This document shows, piece after piece, positions 1 to 7,561 of a DNA stretch of 64,000 nt (the stretch's first letter is position 1; every line of letters starts with the position of its first letter). The stretch comes from Achromobacter aegrifaciens (GTDB lineage: Bacteria > Pseudomonadota > Gammaproteobacteria > Burkholderiales > Burkholderiaceae_B): positions 1 to 64,000 of the forward strand of contig NZ_CADIJY010000018.1 in NCBI RefSeq assembly GCF_902859735.1, given 5' to 3'. Both the position numbers and the translations under genes were made by a program. The notes under the pieces were generated by a model. It made no database searches. It was not told where the DNA came from and saw only the letters and a program-made list of their open reading frames with translations.

Positions 1-291
1 CGCCGGGTCCTCGCGGCATTCACGGGCAATGGCGGCGATGCCGCGCGCATGGCGCGACACCGCGACGCCGCGGCCTGCCTGCGCGGCGGGCAGCCGTTCG
101 GCGGGCGCAGCGGGCGGTGGCGCCAGGTAGCCCAGCTCGGCTTCCGGCGCCAGCGAGTCCAGCACGGTGAGTTCGGGCAGGTTGATGCGCAGCCGGTCCA
201 GCCAGGCCTGGCGGCGTTCGGCATAGGGGTAGTCAGCCAGTCGGGCCATGGCGTCGACGGCGCGGGCGAATCGATCGTAGAGGTCGGTCAT
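1..291 (-). CDS. Hypothetical protein, N-terminal part only (runs off the window edge)
   Basis: An open frame on the minus strand starts at an ATG at 291 and continues without a stop to base 1, giving 97 residues beginning MTDLYDRFARAVDAMARLAD. It is acidic and Ala/Pro-rich after residue 55, with no signal peptide, no membrane segment and no motif I recognise. It is transcribed divergently from the FadR-type regulator that starts at 465, and the regulator's probable operator lies between them, so it is a likely target of that regulator, probably the first gene of a catabolic operon. I cannot name a family from this fragment. Confidence 0.6.
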   Translation of the reverse strand, partial: MTDLYDRFARAVDAMARLADYPYAERRQAWLDRLRINLPELTVLDSLAPEAELGYLAPPPAAPAERLPAAQAGRGVAVSRHARGIAAIARECREDPA

Positions 292-369
292 GAGCGGCGC
301 TATGTACGAGAAAGTGCGTGGGGCCCGCGGCCATGCCGGGGCGCATTGCAGTACGGCTTTATCCTAACC

Positions 370-378
370 GGTCAGACC
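370..378. promoter_or_regulatory. Probable GntR/FadR-type operator
   Basis: A perfect inverted repeat GGTC-A-GACC lies between the divergent gene at 291 and the GntR regulator at 465. Half-sites of this GGTC/GACC type with a one-base centre are typical of FadR-subfamily regulators. The position fits autoregulation plus control of the divergent gene. Binding is inferred. Confidence 0.5.
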
Positions 379-464
379 AGTTGAATGTCATAATGCCCAG
401 GCAGTATATGGCTGTCAACGCCAAACCGGGGGCGGCCGCGCACCCCTGCCTTGAGAATTCCGCG

Positions 465-1154
465 ATGAACACCGTCGAACACATAGCCCAGCAGTTGCAG
501 GCCCGCATCCGCCAGCGCGATTGGGCCGAGGCCGGCAAGCTGCCGGGGCAGCGCCAGCTGGCCGAGGACCTGGGCGTAAGCCGCGCCTCGCTGCGCGAGG
601 CCATCACCATGCTGGAAGGGCTGGGACTGCTGCGCAGCGAAGCCGGCCGCGGCGTGTTCATCGCCCGGCCCGGCGAAAAAGGCCTGGGCAGCGCCTACGG
701 CCGCTGGCGTTTCCAGGGCCGCTATGCCTTGCGTGATGTCTATCTGGTGCGCAACCAGCTGGAGGAGCTGGCAGCCGGCCTGGCCGCGGGCGTCGTCACC
801 CAGGCGGGGCTGGCCCGCCTGCGCGCCACCATCACGCACATGGAACAGGCCGCCGACGCCGGCGACCTGGTGGCCATGTCGGAAGGCGACCGCGCCTTCC
901 ACGCCTGCCTGTACGAGATCGCCGGCAGCCCGATGTTGCTGGACCTGGCCGAGAACATCGCGGAAGTGGTGGACGGCAGCCGGCAGGTCGCGTTCGCCGA
1001 TCCGGCGCGCGTGCGCGAGCCCATCTACGAACACGCGGCCATCATCGACGCGCTGGCTACCGGTTCGGCCGACGCCGCGCGGCGCGCCATGCGCGCCCAC
1101 ATCTGCAACGTGGCCGACCGCGCGGGCCTGTCGCTGACGATCCCGGGCGCCTGA
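465..1154 (+). CDS. GntR-family transcriptional regulator, FadR subfamily (FCD domain)
   Basis: A 229-aa regulator. Residues about 8-68 form the GntR winged helix (KLPGQRQLAEDLGVSRASLR with a wing near GRGVFI). The rest is an all-helical FCD ligand domain containing FHACLYEIAGSP and a late RAHI, where the metal-binding Asp/His residues of the family lie. The longer reading frame from 318 runs through the operator region and a low-complexity leader. The ATG at 465 (MNTVEHIAQQ) gives the normal family N-terminus and length. FCD regulators usually respond to organic acids and repress an adjacent catabolic operon. The likely target is the divergent gene ending at 291. The effector is unknown. Confidence 0.88.
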   Translation: MNTVEHIAQQLQARIRQRDWAEAGKLPGQRQLAEDLGVSRASLREAITMLEGLGLLRSEAGRGVFIARPGEKGLGSAYGRWRFQGRYALRDVYLVRNQLEELAAGLAAGVVTQAGLARLRATITHMEQAADAGDLVAMSEGDRAFHACLYEIAGSPMLLDLAENIAEVVDGSRQVAFADPARVREPIYEHAAIIDALATGSADAARRAMRAHICNVADRAGLSLTIPGA

Positions 1155-1160
1155 GTCTCC

Positions 1161-1742
1161 CTACCGCTGTCCGTCATGCACGGACACGGCTTCCTTGGTC
1201 AGCCCGCCCAGCCGCGAATGCACCCGGCCGCCCGTGCCCATGACCAGGGCGAACAGGATCTCGTTGGCGCGCGGCGCATCCTGGATGCCGATCTCGATGC
1301 TGTTGAAGTGGCTGCGCACATACGAAGCGTGGATGTAGTGCACCGGCACCATCATGCGGTAGCCGGCCACGGCCACGGCCTTGACGGCGGGCACCATGGC
1401 GCGGGGTTCGCCCAGCACGCTGCGCATGGCCCAGCCGCCGGCCTCGTGCCAGACCGCGCCGTGCTCCATTTCACCGTCCAGGCCGACGATGGCGGCCTTG
1501 CTGTAGACCTCGATCTGGTCCTTGCCGCCCAGCGTCTCGACCAGCTCGGTCGCCAGCAGCGTGCCCAGGCTGCGCAGTTCGGCCATGAAGGGCATCAGAT
1601 CCGGCTCGTAGCGGCCGGCGTAGGGATTGCGGATGACGGCGCAGGACGCCGCCAGCTTGAGTGGCCTCTCGGGCGCCGGGCCGTTCTCGTGGTAGGTGGT
1701 CTCGAGGATGAGGCAGCGTTTGCGGATATCGATCAGCGACAT
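1161..1742 (-). CDS. Amino acid synthesis family protein (DUF1185 / AA_synth)
   Basis: A 193-aa soluble protein matching the amino-acid-synthesis (DUF1185) family by overall sequence, including the start MSLIDIRKRCLILETTYHENG and a conserved centre around GLDGEMEHGAVWHEAGGWAMR. Family members are about 190-200 aa and have no proven reaction; the family name comes from a weak complementation phenotype. It is the last gene of a minus-strand set with a Bug binding protein (1779-2744) and a hydroxyisobutyrate-dehydrogenase-like enzyme (2787-3695). Such genes often travel with Bug proteins in Bordetella and Achromobacter. It converges on the GntR gene with only 6 bp between the stops. Confidence 0.8.
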   Translation of the reverse strand: MSLIDIRKRCLILETTYHENGPAPERPLKLAASCAVIRNPYAGRYEPDLMPFMAELRSLGTLLATELVETLGGKDQIEVYSKAAIVGLDGEMEHGAVWHEAGGWAMRSVLGEPRAMVPAVKAVAVAGYRMMVPVHYIHASYVRSHFNSIEIGIQDAPRANEILFALVMGTGGRVHSRLGGLTKEAVSVHDGQR

Positions 1743-1778
1743 GCGGGGAATTCCTGGTAGCAGTTGAAAGAGGACGTT

Positions 1779-2744
1779 CTATTGCGGCGGGATGCCGGTT
1801 TCCTTGACGATGGCCGCCCATTTGTCGATCTCGGCGCGTACGAAGCCGCCGAATTCGGCCGGGGTCTGCTGCTTGACGGTCAGGCCCTGGCGCTCATAGG
1901 TCTGCTTGAGTTCGCCGTTGGCCAGGGCCTTGCCCAGCGATTGCGACAGGCGTTCCACCACGGGCGCGGGCAGGCCGGCCGGACCCATCAAGCCGAACCA
2001 CACGGTCAGATCGAAGCCGGCGGCGCCGGTTTCATTGAGCGTGGGGATGTCCGGCGCCAGCGGAAAGCGTTCGGGAGTGCTGACCCCGTAGGTCTTGACC
2101 TTGCCGGCGCGCGCCTGCTGCAGGCCGTTGGCCAGATCGGTGAACGTGAGGTCGACGGTGCCGCCGATGACGTCGGTGAGCGCCTGCGGACCGCCGCGGT
2201 AGGGCACCGGCGTAACGTTGATCTTGCCCATGGACGCCAGCTTGGCGCCGAACACCTGCGCGCTGCCCGAGCCGTAGGCATAGGTCAGCTTGCCGGGATG
2301 CTGGGCGCCATAGGCAAACAGATCGGATACCTTGCTGCCCGGCATGCGCGGCGAACCCACCAGCAGATAGGGCGTTTCGGCGACGGCGCCGATGGGCGCG
2401 AGGTCGGTGGCGGGGTTGTAGGGCAGGTCCTTGAACAGGCTCACGCCGCTGGCCGCCGTGGACACGCCCACCACCACCAGGGTGTAGCCGTCGGGCTTGG
2501 CGCGGGCCACGTCATGGGTGCCGATGATGCCGTTGGCGCCGGGCTTGTTTTCCACCACTACCGGCTGGCCAAGATCGTCGGCCATGGCTTTGCCCAGGCT
2601 GCGGGCCACCACATCGGTGATGCTGCCTGGCGGAAAGGGTACGACCATGCGGATGGGATGGTCGGGGTAGCCCGCGGCGCCGGCGGGCGCGAGCGGGGCG
2701 CCCAGCACCAGCGCCAGCGCAAGCGCGGCGGCGGATCGTTTCAT
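1779..2744 (-). CDS. Bug-family tripartite tricarboxylate transporter substrate-binding protein
   Basis: A 321-aa periplasmic solute-binding protein. Residues 1-24 are a Sec signal peptide ending APAGAAG. The mature start YPDHPIRMVVPFPPGS, then VVVENKPGANGIIGT and KPDGYTLV are the signature stretches of the Bug (TctC) family, where the loops hold a carboxylate ligand. A strong Shine-Dalgarno (GGAGACA) precedes the ATG. No TctA/TctB membrane genes are adjacent, as is usual for the many orphan Bug proteins of Alcaligenaceae. It lies between the dehydrogenase and the AA_synth protein, so the ligand is probably a carboxylic acid metabolised by these neighbours. The ligand itself cannot be read from the sequence. 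Confidence 0.93.
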   Translation of the reverse strand: MKRSAAALALALVLGAPLAPAGAAGYPDHPIRMVVPFPPGSITDVVARSLGKAMADDLGQPVVVENKPGANGIIGTHDVARAKPDGYTLVVVGVSTAASGVSLFKDLPYNPATDLAPIGAVAETPYLLVGSPRMPGSKVSDLFAYGAQHPGKLTYAYGSGSAQVFGAKLASMGKINVTPVPYRGGPQALTDVIGGTVDLTFTDLANGLQQARAGKVKTYGVSTPERFPLAPDIPTLNETGAAGFDLTVWFGLMGPAGLPAPVVERLSQSLGKALANGELKQTYERQGLTVKQQTPAEFGGFVRAEIDKWAAIVKETGIPPQ

Positions 2745-2786
2745 GCTTGTCTCCTGTGGATCTCGTTATCGTTGGCGTCCGGCGCT

Positions 2787-3695
2787 TCAGGCGGGAGCCG
2801 GGGTTTCCAGGCGCTGCAGATAGCGGTGGATCTCGGTGTTGTCCACGCCGGCCGGCATGTCTGCAAGCGCGCGCTGCCATAGCGCCGTGCACAGCGACAG
2901 CTGCGAGGCCGGAACGCCGGCCAGGGCCTGCAGCGCATCGGCGGTGCGCAGGTCCTTGGCCATCAGCGCCAGGGCAAAGCCACCGTTGTAGGTGCCGGGC
3001 ACGATGAACTGGCGCAGCTTGGTTTCGGTGGCGACGTTGCGGCCGCTGGAGGCGTTGAGCACATCGGTGAACACTTCCAGGTCCAGGTCCATGCGCTGCG
3101 CGATCAAGAGCGCTTCGCTGGCCGCCAGCAGGCCGGCCGCGTAGACGTAGTTGTTCAGCGCCTTCATCGCATGGGCGGAGCCCACGGCGCCGGTGTGGAT
3201 GAGGGACGCACCCATGCGCGAGAGCAGGGGACGCACCCGCGCCAGGCCGTCGGCATCGGCGCCCACCATGATGGCCAGCGTGCCAGCGGCCGCCTTGGCC
3301 ACCGCGCCCGACACCGGTGCGTCGATGAGCGTCACGCCCGCCGCGCGCAATAGCGGCGCCAGCCGCAGCGTTTCGGCCGGGTTGGACGAACCCATGTCCA
3401 GCAGCACGGAGCCTGGGCGCATCACGTTGGCCAGTCCATGCTCGCCTTCGATCACCGCGTTGGTGATGGCGCTGTCGGGCAGCATGGTGATGACCACGTC
3501 GCAGGCGGCCAGCGCCGATAGGCCGGCGGCCGGCCTGAGCGTCTGGTTCCAGGCGGGGTGCCCGGCCAGGCGCTCCAGGCGCGCGGGATCGCGGTCATAC
3601 GCCAGGATGTTGTAGCGCTCCTCGCCGCGGGCGAGGTTTTCCAGCATGGGCAGACCCATCATGCCCAGGCCCACGAATCCTACAGTGAGAGTCAT
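2787..3695 (-). CDS. NAD(P)-dependent oxidoreductase, 3-hydroxyisobutyrate dehydrogenase family
   Basis: A 302-aa beta-hydroxyacid dehydrogenase. The N-terminal Rossmann fold shows GLGMMGLPM at residues 9-17. The family substrate loop is DAPVSGAVAKAAAG at 125-138, and the catalytic lysine is K178 in GSAHAMKALNNY. The C-terminal helical domain (SSGRN, YNGGFALALMAKDL) is typical. It oxidises a 3-hydroxy acid with NAD(P); the exact acid is not predictable. It is first in the minus-strand set with the Bug protein (42 bp gap) and AA_synth. It is divergent from the LysR gene at 3821, which is a candidate regulator. Confidence 0.88.
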   Translation of the reverse strand: MTLTVGFVGLGMMGLPMLENLARGEERYNILAYDRDPARLERLAGHPAWNQTLRPAAGLSALAACDVVITMLPDSAITNAVIEGEHGLANVMRPGSVLLDMGSSNPAETLRLAPLLRAAGVTLIDAPVSGAVAKAAAGTLAIMVGADADGLARVRPLLSRMGASLIHTGAVGSAHAMKALNNYVYAAGLLAASEALLIAQRMDLDLEVFTDVLNASSGRNVATETKLRQFIVPGTYNGGFALALMAKDLRTADALQALAGVPASQLSLCTALWQRALADMPAGVDNTEIHRYLQRLETPAPA

Positions 3696-3820
3696 GCATT
3701 CCCTTTATCGAATCGTCCTGGAAAGCGCGCCAGGAGCCATCTGGGATGCTAATGAAAGCGCCATTTCAGCGCTTATGCTAAGTTGGCCAGGGGTTATAAC
3801 AAACGATTATCGGGTCAGCC

Positions 3821-4741
3821 ATGCGATTCAAACTCAGGCAGATGGAAGCGTTCCGGGCGGTGATGCTGACCGGTTCCATGAATGGCGCGGCCAAGCTGCT
3901 GTTCGTGTCGCAGCCCGCGGTCAGCCGTCTCATCGCCCATACCGAGCAAAGCCTGGGCCTGCAGCTGTTCGAGCGCGACAAGGGCAAGCTCACGCCCACC
4001 CCTGAAGCGCAGCGCCTGTTCCAGGAAGTGGGACCGCTGTTCGACGAGGCCCTGCGCATCGACGAACTGGCGCGCGACCTGGCCGAGCGGCCGGAGGGCG
4101 CGTTGACCCTGTGTTCCAGCCCCAGCCTGGCGCTGAACTTCGTGCCGCCGGTGATCGCGCAGTACATGGAGCTCTATCCCAACGTCAGGCTCAAGTTCCA
4201 CACCACGCTGCTGTCCGACATGGCGCATGAGCTGTTGGGACGCAAGGCGGAACTGGCCGTGTCGGTGCTGCCGATAGACCATCCCAATCTGGTCGTGGAG
4301 CCGCTGGCCACGGGCGAGATGGTCTGCATCCTGCCGCAAGGCCATCCGCTGGCCGCAAGGCGGGCAGTCAGCCTGGCCGAGCTGGCCGGGTGCCGGCTGA
4401 TCCTCTACAACCGCAACATCCCGTTCGGGCAGTTGGTGGCAGCGGCCTTCCAGCGCGCTGGCGTCAGCTGGAATCCGGCCGTGGAAATCGTGCGCGCCGA
4501 GCTGGCCTGCGCCCTGGTCCGGGTCGGCGCGGGCGTGGCCATCGTCGACGAGTTCTCGGTTGGGCAGCAGGGTTGGCCCGGCGTGGTGACGCGGCCGCTG
4601 CGCGAGTCCATCCCGCTGTCGCTGAGCCTGGTGCGTTCGCGCTTCGAGCGCCCCAGCCGCCAGGTGCAGCGCTTCGTGCGCCTGATCAAGGAGCATGCGC
4701 GGACCTCGCGCAAGCCGGGCCGCGCCCGGCCAGCGGCGTAG
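3821..4741 (+). CDS. LysR-family transcriptional regulator
   Basis: A 306-aa LysR regulator with a winged helix at residues 1-62 (NGAAKLLFVSQPAVSRLIAH, then LGLQLFERDKGKL) and a type 2 periplasmic-binding-fold effector domain from about residue 90. Its 3' end is Arg/Ala-rich. It is divergent from the dehydrogenase gene ending at 3695 and lies upstream, on the same strand, of the SDR/StyA-like operon beginning at 4921, so it could control either. The 3696-3820 gap holds an AGCGC-N7-GCGCT repeat that could be its site. The effector is unknown. Confidence 0.9.
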   Translation: MRFKLRQMEAFRAVMLTGSMNGAAKLLFVSQPAVSRLIAHTEQSLGLQLFERDKGKLTPTPEAQRLFQEVGPLFDEALRIDELARDLAERPEGALTLCSSPSLALNFVPPVIAQYMELYPNVRLKFHTTLLSDMAHELLGRKAELAVSVLPIDHPNLVVEPLATGEMVCILPQGHPLAARRAVSLAELAGCRLILYNRNIPFGQLVAAAFQRAGVSWNPAVEIVRAELACALVRVGAGVAIVDEFSVGQQGWPGVVTRPLRESIPLSLSLVRSRFERPSRQVQRFVRLIKEHARTSRKPGRARPAA

Positions 4742-4842
4742 CCGGCATCCGCAGGGAACGGACAGCCGGCGCATTTTCCGGACATGCCTGTTGGACCTGG
4801 CGCAAGCTTGCCTCGAATAAGCGCAGTTTGCGGATAGCGTCG

Positions 4843-4854
4843 GCCGGATCCGGC
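4843..4854. promoter_or_regulatory. 12-bp perfect palindrome upstream of the SDR operon
   Basis: GCCGGATCCGGC is a perfect palindrome 66 bp before the SDR start codon, in the only gap (4742-4920) between the LysR gene and the operon. It could be an operator. In GC-rich DNA such palindromes also arise by chance, so support is weak. Confidence 0.25.
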
Positions 4855-4920
4855 TAACGCGGGCCAGGCGCGCCACGCCAGTATTCGCCTCACTCAATCA
4901 GCCAACGGCGAGGTGATGCG

Positions 4921-5709
4921 ATGAAGGGTCTGGACAATAAAGTGGCCATCGTGACCGGCGGCGCCACGCTGATCGGCGCGGGCGTGGTCGCCACGCTGCG
5001 CGCCTACGGCATGCGTGTGGCGCTGTTCGATATCGACGCGGCCGGCGGCGAACGCGTGGCCGCGGCCGATCCGGCCGGCACGCGCTTCTGGCCGGTGGAC
5101 ATTGCCGACGACGCGCAACTGGAGCGCGGCGTGGCCGACGCCGCGGCGCATTTTGGCCGCATCGATTTCCTGGTCAACCTGGCCGCGACCTATCTGGACG
5201 ACGGCGCCGCATCGGGCCGCGCCGATTGGCTGCGCGCGCTCGACGTGAACGTGGTCAGCGCCGTGATGGCCGCGCGCGCGGTCCATCCCCATCTGCTGGC
5301 CGCTGGCGGCGGGGCCATCGTCAATTTCACCAGCATTTCGTCGCGCGTCGCGCAGACCGGGCGCTGGCTCTATCCGGTGTCCAAGGCGGCGCTGCTGCAA
5401 GTCACCCGCAACATGGCGATGGACTATGCCGCCGACGGCATCCGCGTCAACTCCGTGTCGCCAGGCTGGACCTGGTCGCGCGTGATGGACGAGCTGACGC
5501 AGGGCGACCGCGCCAAGACCGACCGGGTGGCCGCGGACTACCACCTGCTGGGCCGCGCCGGCGATCCGGCCGAAGTGGCCGAGGTGGTCGCCTTCCTGCT
5601 CTCAGACCATGCCAGCTTCGTCACCGGCGCCGACTACGCGGTGGACGGCGGCTATTCCGCCATGGGTCCCGAACAGGCCAAGCCCGCGATTCCGCGCCTG
5701 GCCGCCTAG
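4921..5709 (+). CDS. SDR-family NAD(P)-dependent oxidoreductase
   Basis: A 262-aa classical short-chain dehydrogenase. The cofactor motif is TGGATLIG at about residues 12-19. The usual NNAG is replaced by NLAA. The catalytic Ser is in NFTSISSRVAQTGRW and the YxxxK pair in YPVSK. The ending VTGADYAVDGGYSAMG is typical. A GAGGTG ribosome site precedes the ATG. It is the first gene of a tight plus-strand operon with a two-component flavin monooxygenase, a CrtI-like oxidoreductase and an outer-membrane protein, so it probably interconverts an alcohol and a carbonyl in that pathway. The substrate is not known. Confidence 0.88.
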   Translation: MKGLDNKVAIVTGGATLIGAGVVATLRAYGMRVALFDIDAAGGERVAAADPAGTRFWPVDIADDAQLERGVADAAAHFGRIDFLVNLAATYLDDGAASGRADWLRALDVNVVSAVMAARAVHPHLLAAGGGAIVNFTSISSRVAQTGRWLYPVSKAALLQVTRNMAMDYAADGIRVNSVSPGWTWSRVMDELTQGDRAKTDRVAADYHLLGRAGDPAEVAEVVAFLLSDHASFVTGADYAVDGGYSAMGPEQAKPAIPRLAA

Positions 5710-5729
5710 CCAAACAAAGGAGAACAAAC

Positions 5730-6971
5730 ATGCGTCGAATCGCGATCGTGGGTGGAGGGCAGGCCGGCCTGCCCCTGGCGTTGGGACTGCTGGAAAAAGG
5801 TTATGAGGTGACCGTCGTCACCAACCGCGAACCGGACGACATCCGCCGCGGCAAAGTGATGTCCAGCCAGTGCATGTTCGATGCTTCGCTGCAGGTCGAG
5901 CGTGACCTGGGCCTGAACCAGTGGGAGGCGGAATGCCCCACCGTCGACGGCATCGGCCTGGCGATCCCGCATCCGGAGCGGCCCGGCCACAAGCTGATCG
6001 ATTGGGTGGCGCGCCTGGACCGGCCCGCGCAGGCGGTGGACCAGCGCATCAAGATGCCGGCCTGGATGGAGCTGTTCGCGGCACGCGGCGGCCGGCTGCT
6101 GATCCAGGACGGCGGCGTGGCCGAACTTGAACTGCTGGCCGCCTCGCATGACCTGGTGCTGCTGGCCGCGGGCAAGGGCGAGGTGGTCAAGCTGTTCGAG
6201 CGCGATGCGCTGCGGTCGCGCTTCGACCGGCCGCAGCGCGCGCTGGCGCTGACCTATGTGCACGGCATGCGCCCGGCGCCGGATCATTCTCGCGTCGCCT
6301 TCAACTTGATTCCGGGCGTGGGCGAGTACTTCGTGTTCCCGGCGCTGACCATCAGCGGTCCCTGCGAGATCATGGTGTTCGAGGGCGTGCCTGGCGGGCC
6401 GATGGATTGCTGGCGCGACATCAAGTCGCCGCAGGAGCATCTGGCGCAAAGCCTGCATATCCTGCACAGCTATCTGCCCTGGGAGGCCGAGCGCTGCAGC
6501 GCGGTGGAGCTGACCGACGCCAACGGCATCCTGGCCGGCAGCTTCGCGCCCACGGTGCGCAAGCCAGTGCTGACCCTGCCGTCGGGCCGGCTGGTGTTCG
6601 GCCTGGGCGATGCGGTGGTGACCAACGACCCTATCACGGGGCAGGGCTCGAACAACGCCACCAAGGCCTGCGCCGTGTACCTGGACGCCATTCTGGCGCA
6701 TGGCGACGCTACGTTCACGGCCGAATGGATGCAGCGCACCTTCGAACGCTTCTGGGACTACGCAGGCGCGGTGGTGGAATGGACCAACTCCATGCTGCTG
6801 CCGCCGGCGCCGCACCTGCTCAAATTGCTGCAGGCCGCGGACCACACGCCGGCGATCGCCAGCACCATCGCCAACGGCTTCAACCATCCGCCGTCGCTCT
6901 ATCCCTGGTGGGGCGACGCCACGGCCTGCGAGGCTTTCATCGCGGCGCAGCCGGCGCGGGCGGCGGCATGA
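5730..6971 (+). CDS. StyA-like FAD-dependent monooxygenase (styrene/indole monooxygenase family)
   Basis: A 413-aa group E flavoprotein monooxygenase. The N-terminal FAD-binding segment is RRIAIVGGGQAGLPLALGL. The family-typical LVFGLGDAVVTNDPITGQG follows near residue 290, then NNATKACAVYLDAIL and WTNSMLLPPAP. Overall it resembles the oxygenase of styrene monooxygenase, which epoxidises alkenes or indole using reduced FAD from a separate reductase. The start at 5730 follows an AAAGGAG site; the upstream frame is only the shadow of the SDR gene. Its stop overlaps the start of the flavin reductase (ATGA). The true substrate could be quite different from styrene, because none of the usual styrene isomerase or aldehyde dehydrogenase genes is nearby. 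Confidence 0.85.
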   Translation: MRRIAIVGGGQAGLPLALGLLEKGYEVTVVTNREPDDIRRGKVMSSQCMFDASLQVERDLGLNQWEAECPTVDGIGLAIPHPERPGHKLIDWVARLDRPAQAVDQRIKMPAWMELFAARGGRLLIQDGGVAELELLAASHDLVLLAAGKGEVVKLFERDALRSRFDRPQRALALTYVHGMRPAPDHSRVAFNLIPGVGEYFVFPALTISGPCEIMVFEGVPGGPMDCWRDIKSPQEHLAQSLHILHSYLPWEAERCSAVELTDANGILAGSFAPTVRKPVLTLPSGRLVFGLGDAVVTNDPITGQGSNNATKACAVYLDAILAHGDATFTAEWMQRTFERFWDYAGAVVEWTNSMLLPPAPHLLKLLQAADHTPAIASTIANGFNHPPSLYPWWGDATACEAFIAAQPARAAA

Positions 6972-7495
6972 AGCCCGATTGCGCAGCGGGCCTGCCCCTG
7001 GACTGGGGCTGCACCGATCTGCATCCCAAGGTCCTGCGCGGCGTGTTAGGCAGCTATCCGACCGGTGTGGCCATCGTCGCCACGCGCTGTCCGGACGGCC
7101 GCCGGGTCGGGCTCACCATCAACTCCTTCGCCTCGCTGTCGCTGGACCCGCCGCTGGTGTTGTGGAGCCTGGTGAACCATTCGCCCAACCTGGCGGCGTT
7201 CCGCGATTGCAGTCACTTCACCATCAGCGTGCTGGCCTGCGGCCAGGAAGAGTTGGCGCTGCGTTTTGCCAGTTCTTCTGTTCCGGACAAGTTCGCGGGA
7301 GCGCCCGTGCACGACGTGCCGGAAGGCGTGCCCGCCATCGAAGGGGCGGTGGCCACCCTGGTCTGCGCCAACGACCAGCAAAGCCCCGCGGGCGATCACC
7401 TGCTGCTGTTCGGCCGGGTGCTGCGCGTGGCCAGCGTGACGGCCACGCCGTTGGTGTTCCATGCAGGGCGCTTCACTGCGTTGAGCGCCGCATAG
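6968..7495 (+). CDS. StyB-like flavin reductase
   Basis: A 175-aa member of the flavin reductase-like (FMN-binding split barrel) family. Recognisable parts are SYPTGVAIVATRCPDGRRVG, then LTINSFASLSLDPPLVLWSL and the later HLLLFGRVLRV. It would use NADH to reduce FAD for the adjacent StyA-like oxygenase. The ATG overlaps the oxygenase stop by 4 bp, indicating translational coupling and a two-component system. The frame is open further upstream, but the ATG at 6968 gives the normal family length. Confidence 0.88.
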   Translation: MKPDCAAGLPLDWGCTDLHPKVLRGVLGSYPTGVAIVATRCPDGRRVGLTINSFASLSLDPPLVLWSLVNHSPNLAAFRDCSHFTISVLACGQEELALRFASSSVPDKFAGAPVHDVPEGVPAIEGAVATLVCANDQQSPAGDHLLLFGRVLRVASVTATPLVFHAGRFTALSAA

Positions 7496-7561
7496 GGCTC
7501 GCACGCGATTCCTTTCAATGTCCACGGGCCCGGGCGGCCTGTTTTCCCATCGGAGCGCATC

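Noticed and set aside
372-1100. 242-aa minus-strand frame opposite the GntR gene
   Set aside because: Gly/His/Gln-rich translation typical of the antisense of a high-GC gene; the plus strand encodes a clear FadR-type regulator.
5730-6971. Calling the StyA-like gene styA outright
   Set aside because: Similarity is to the family; the styrene pathway partners are absent, so the substrate is not supported.
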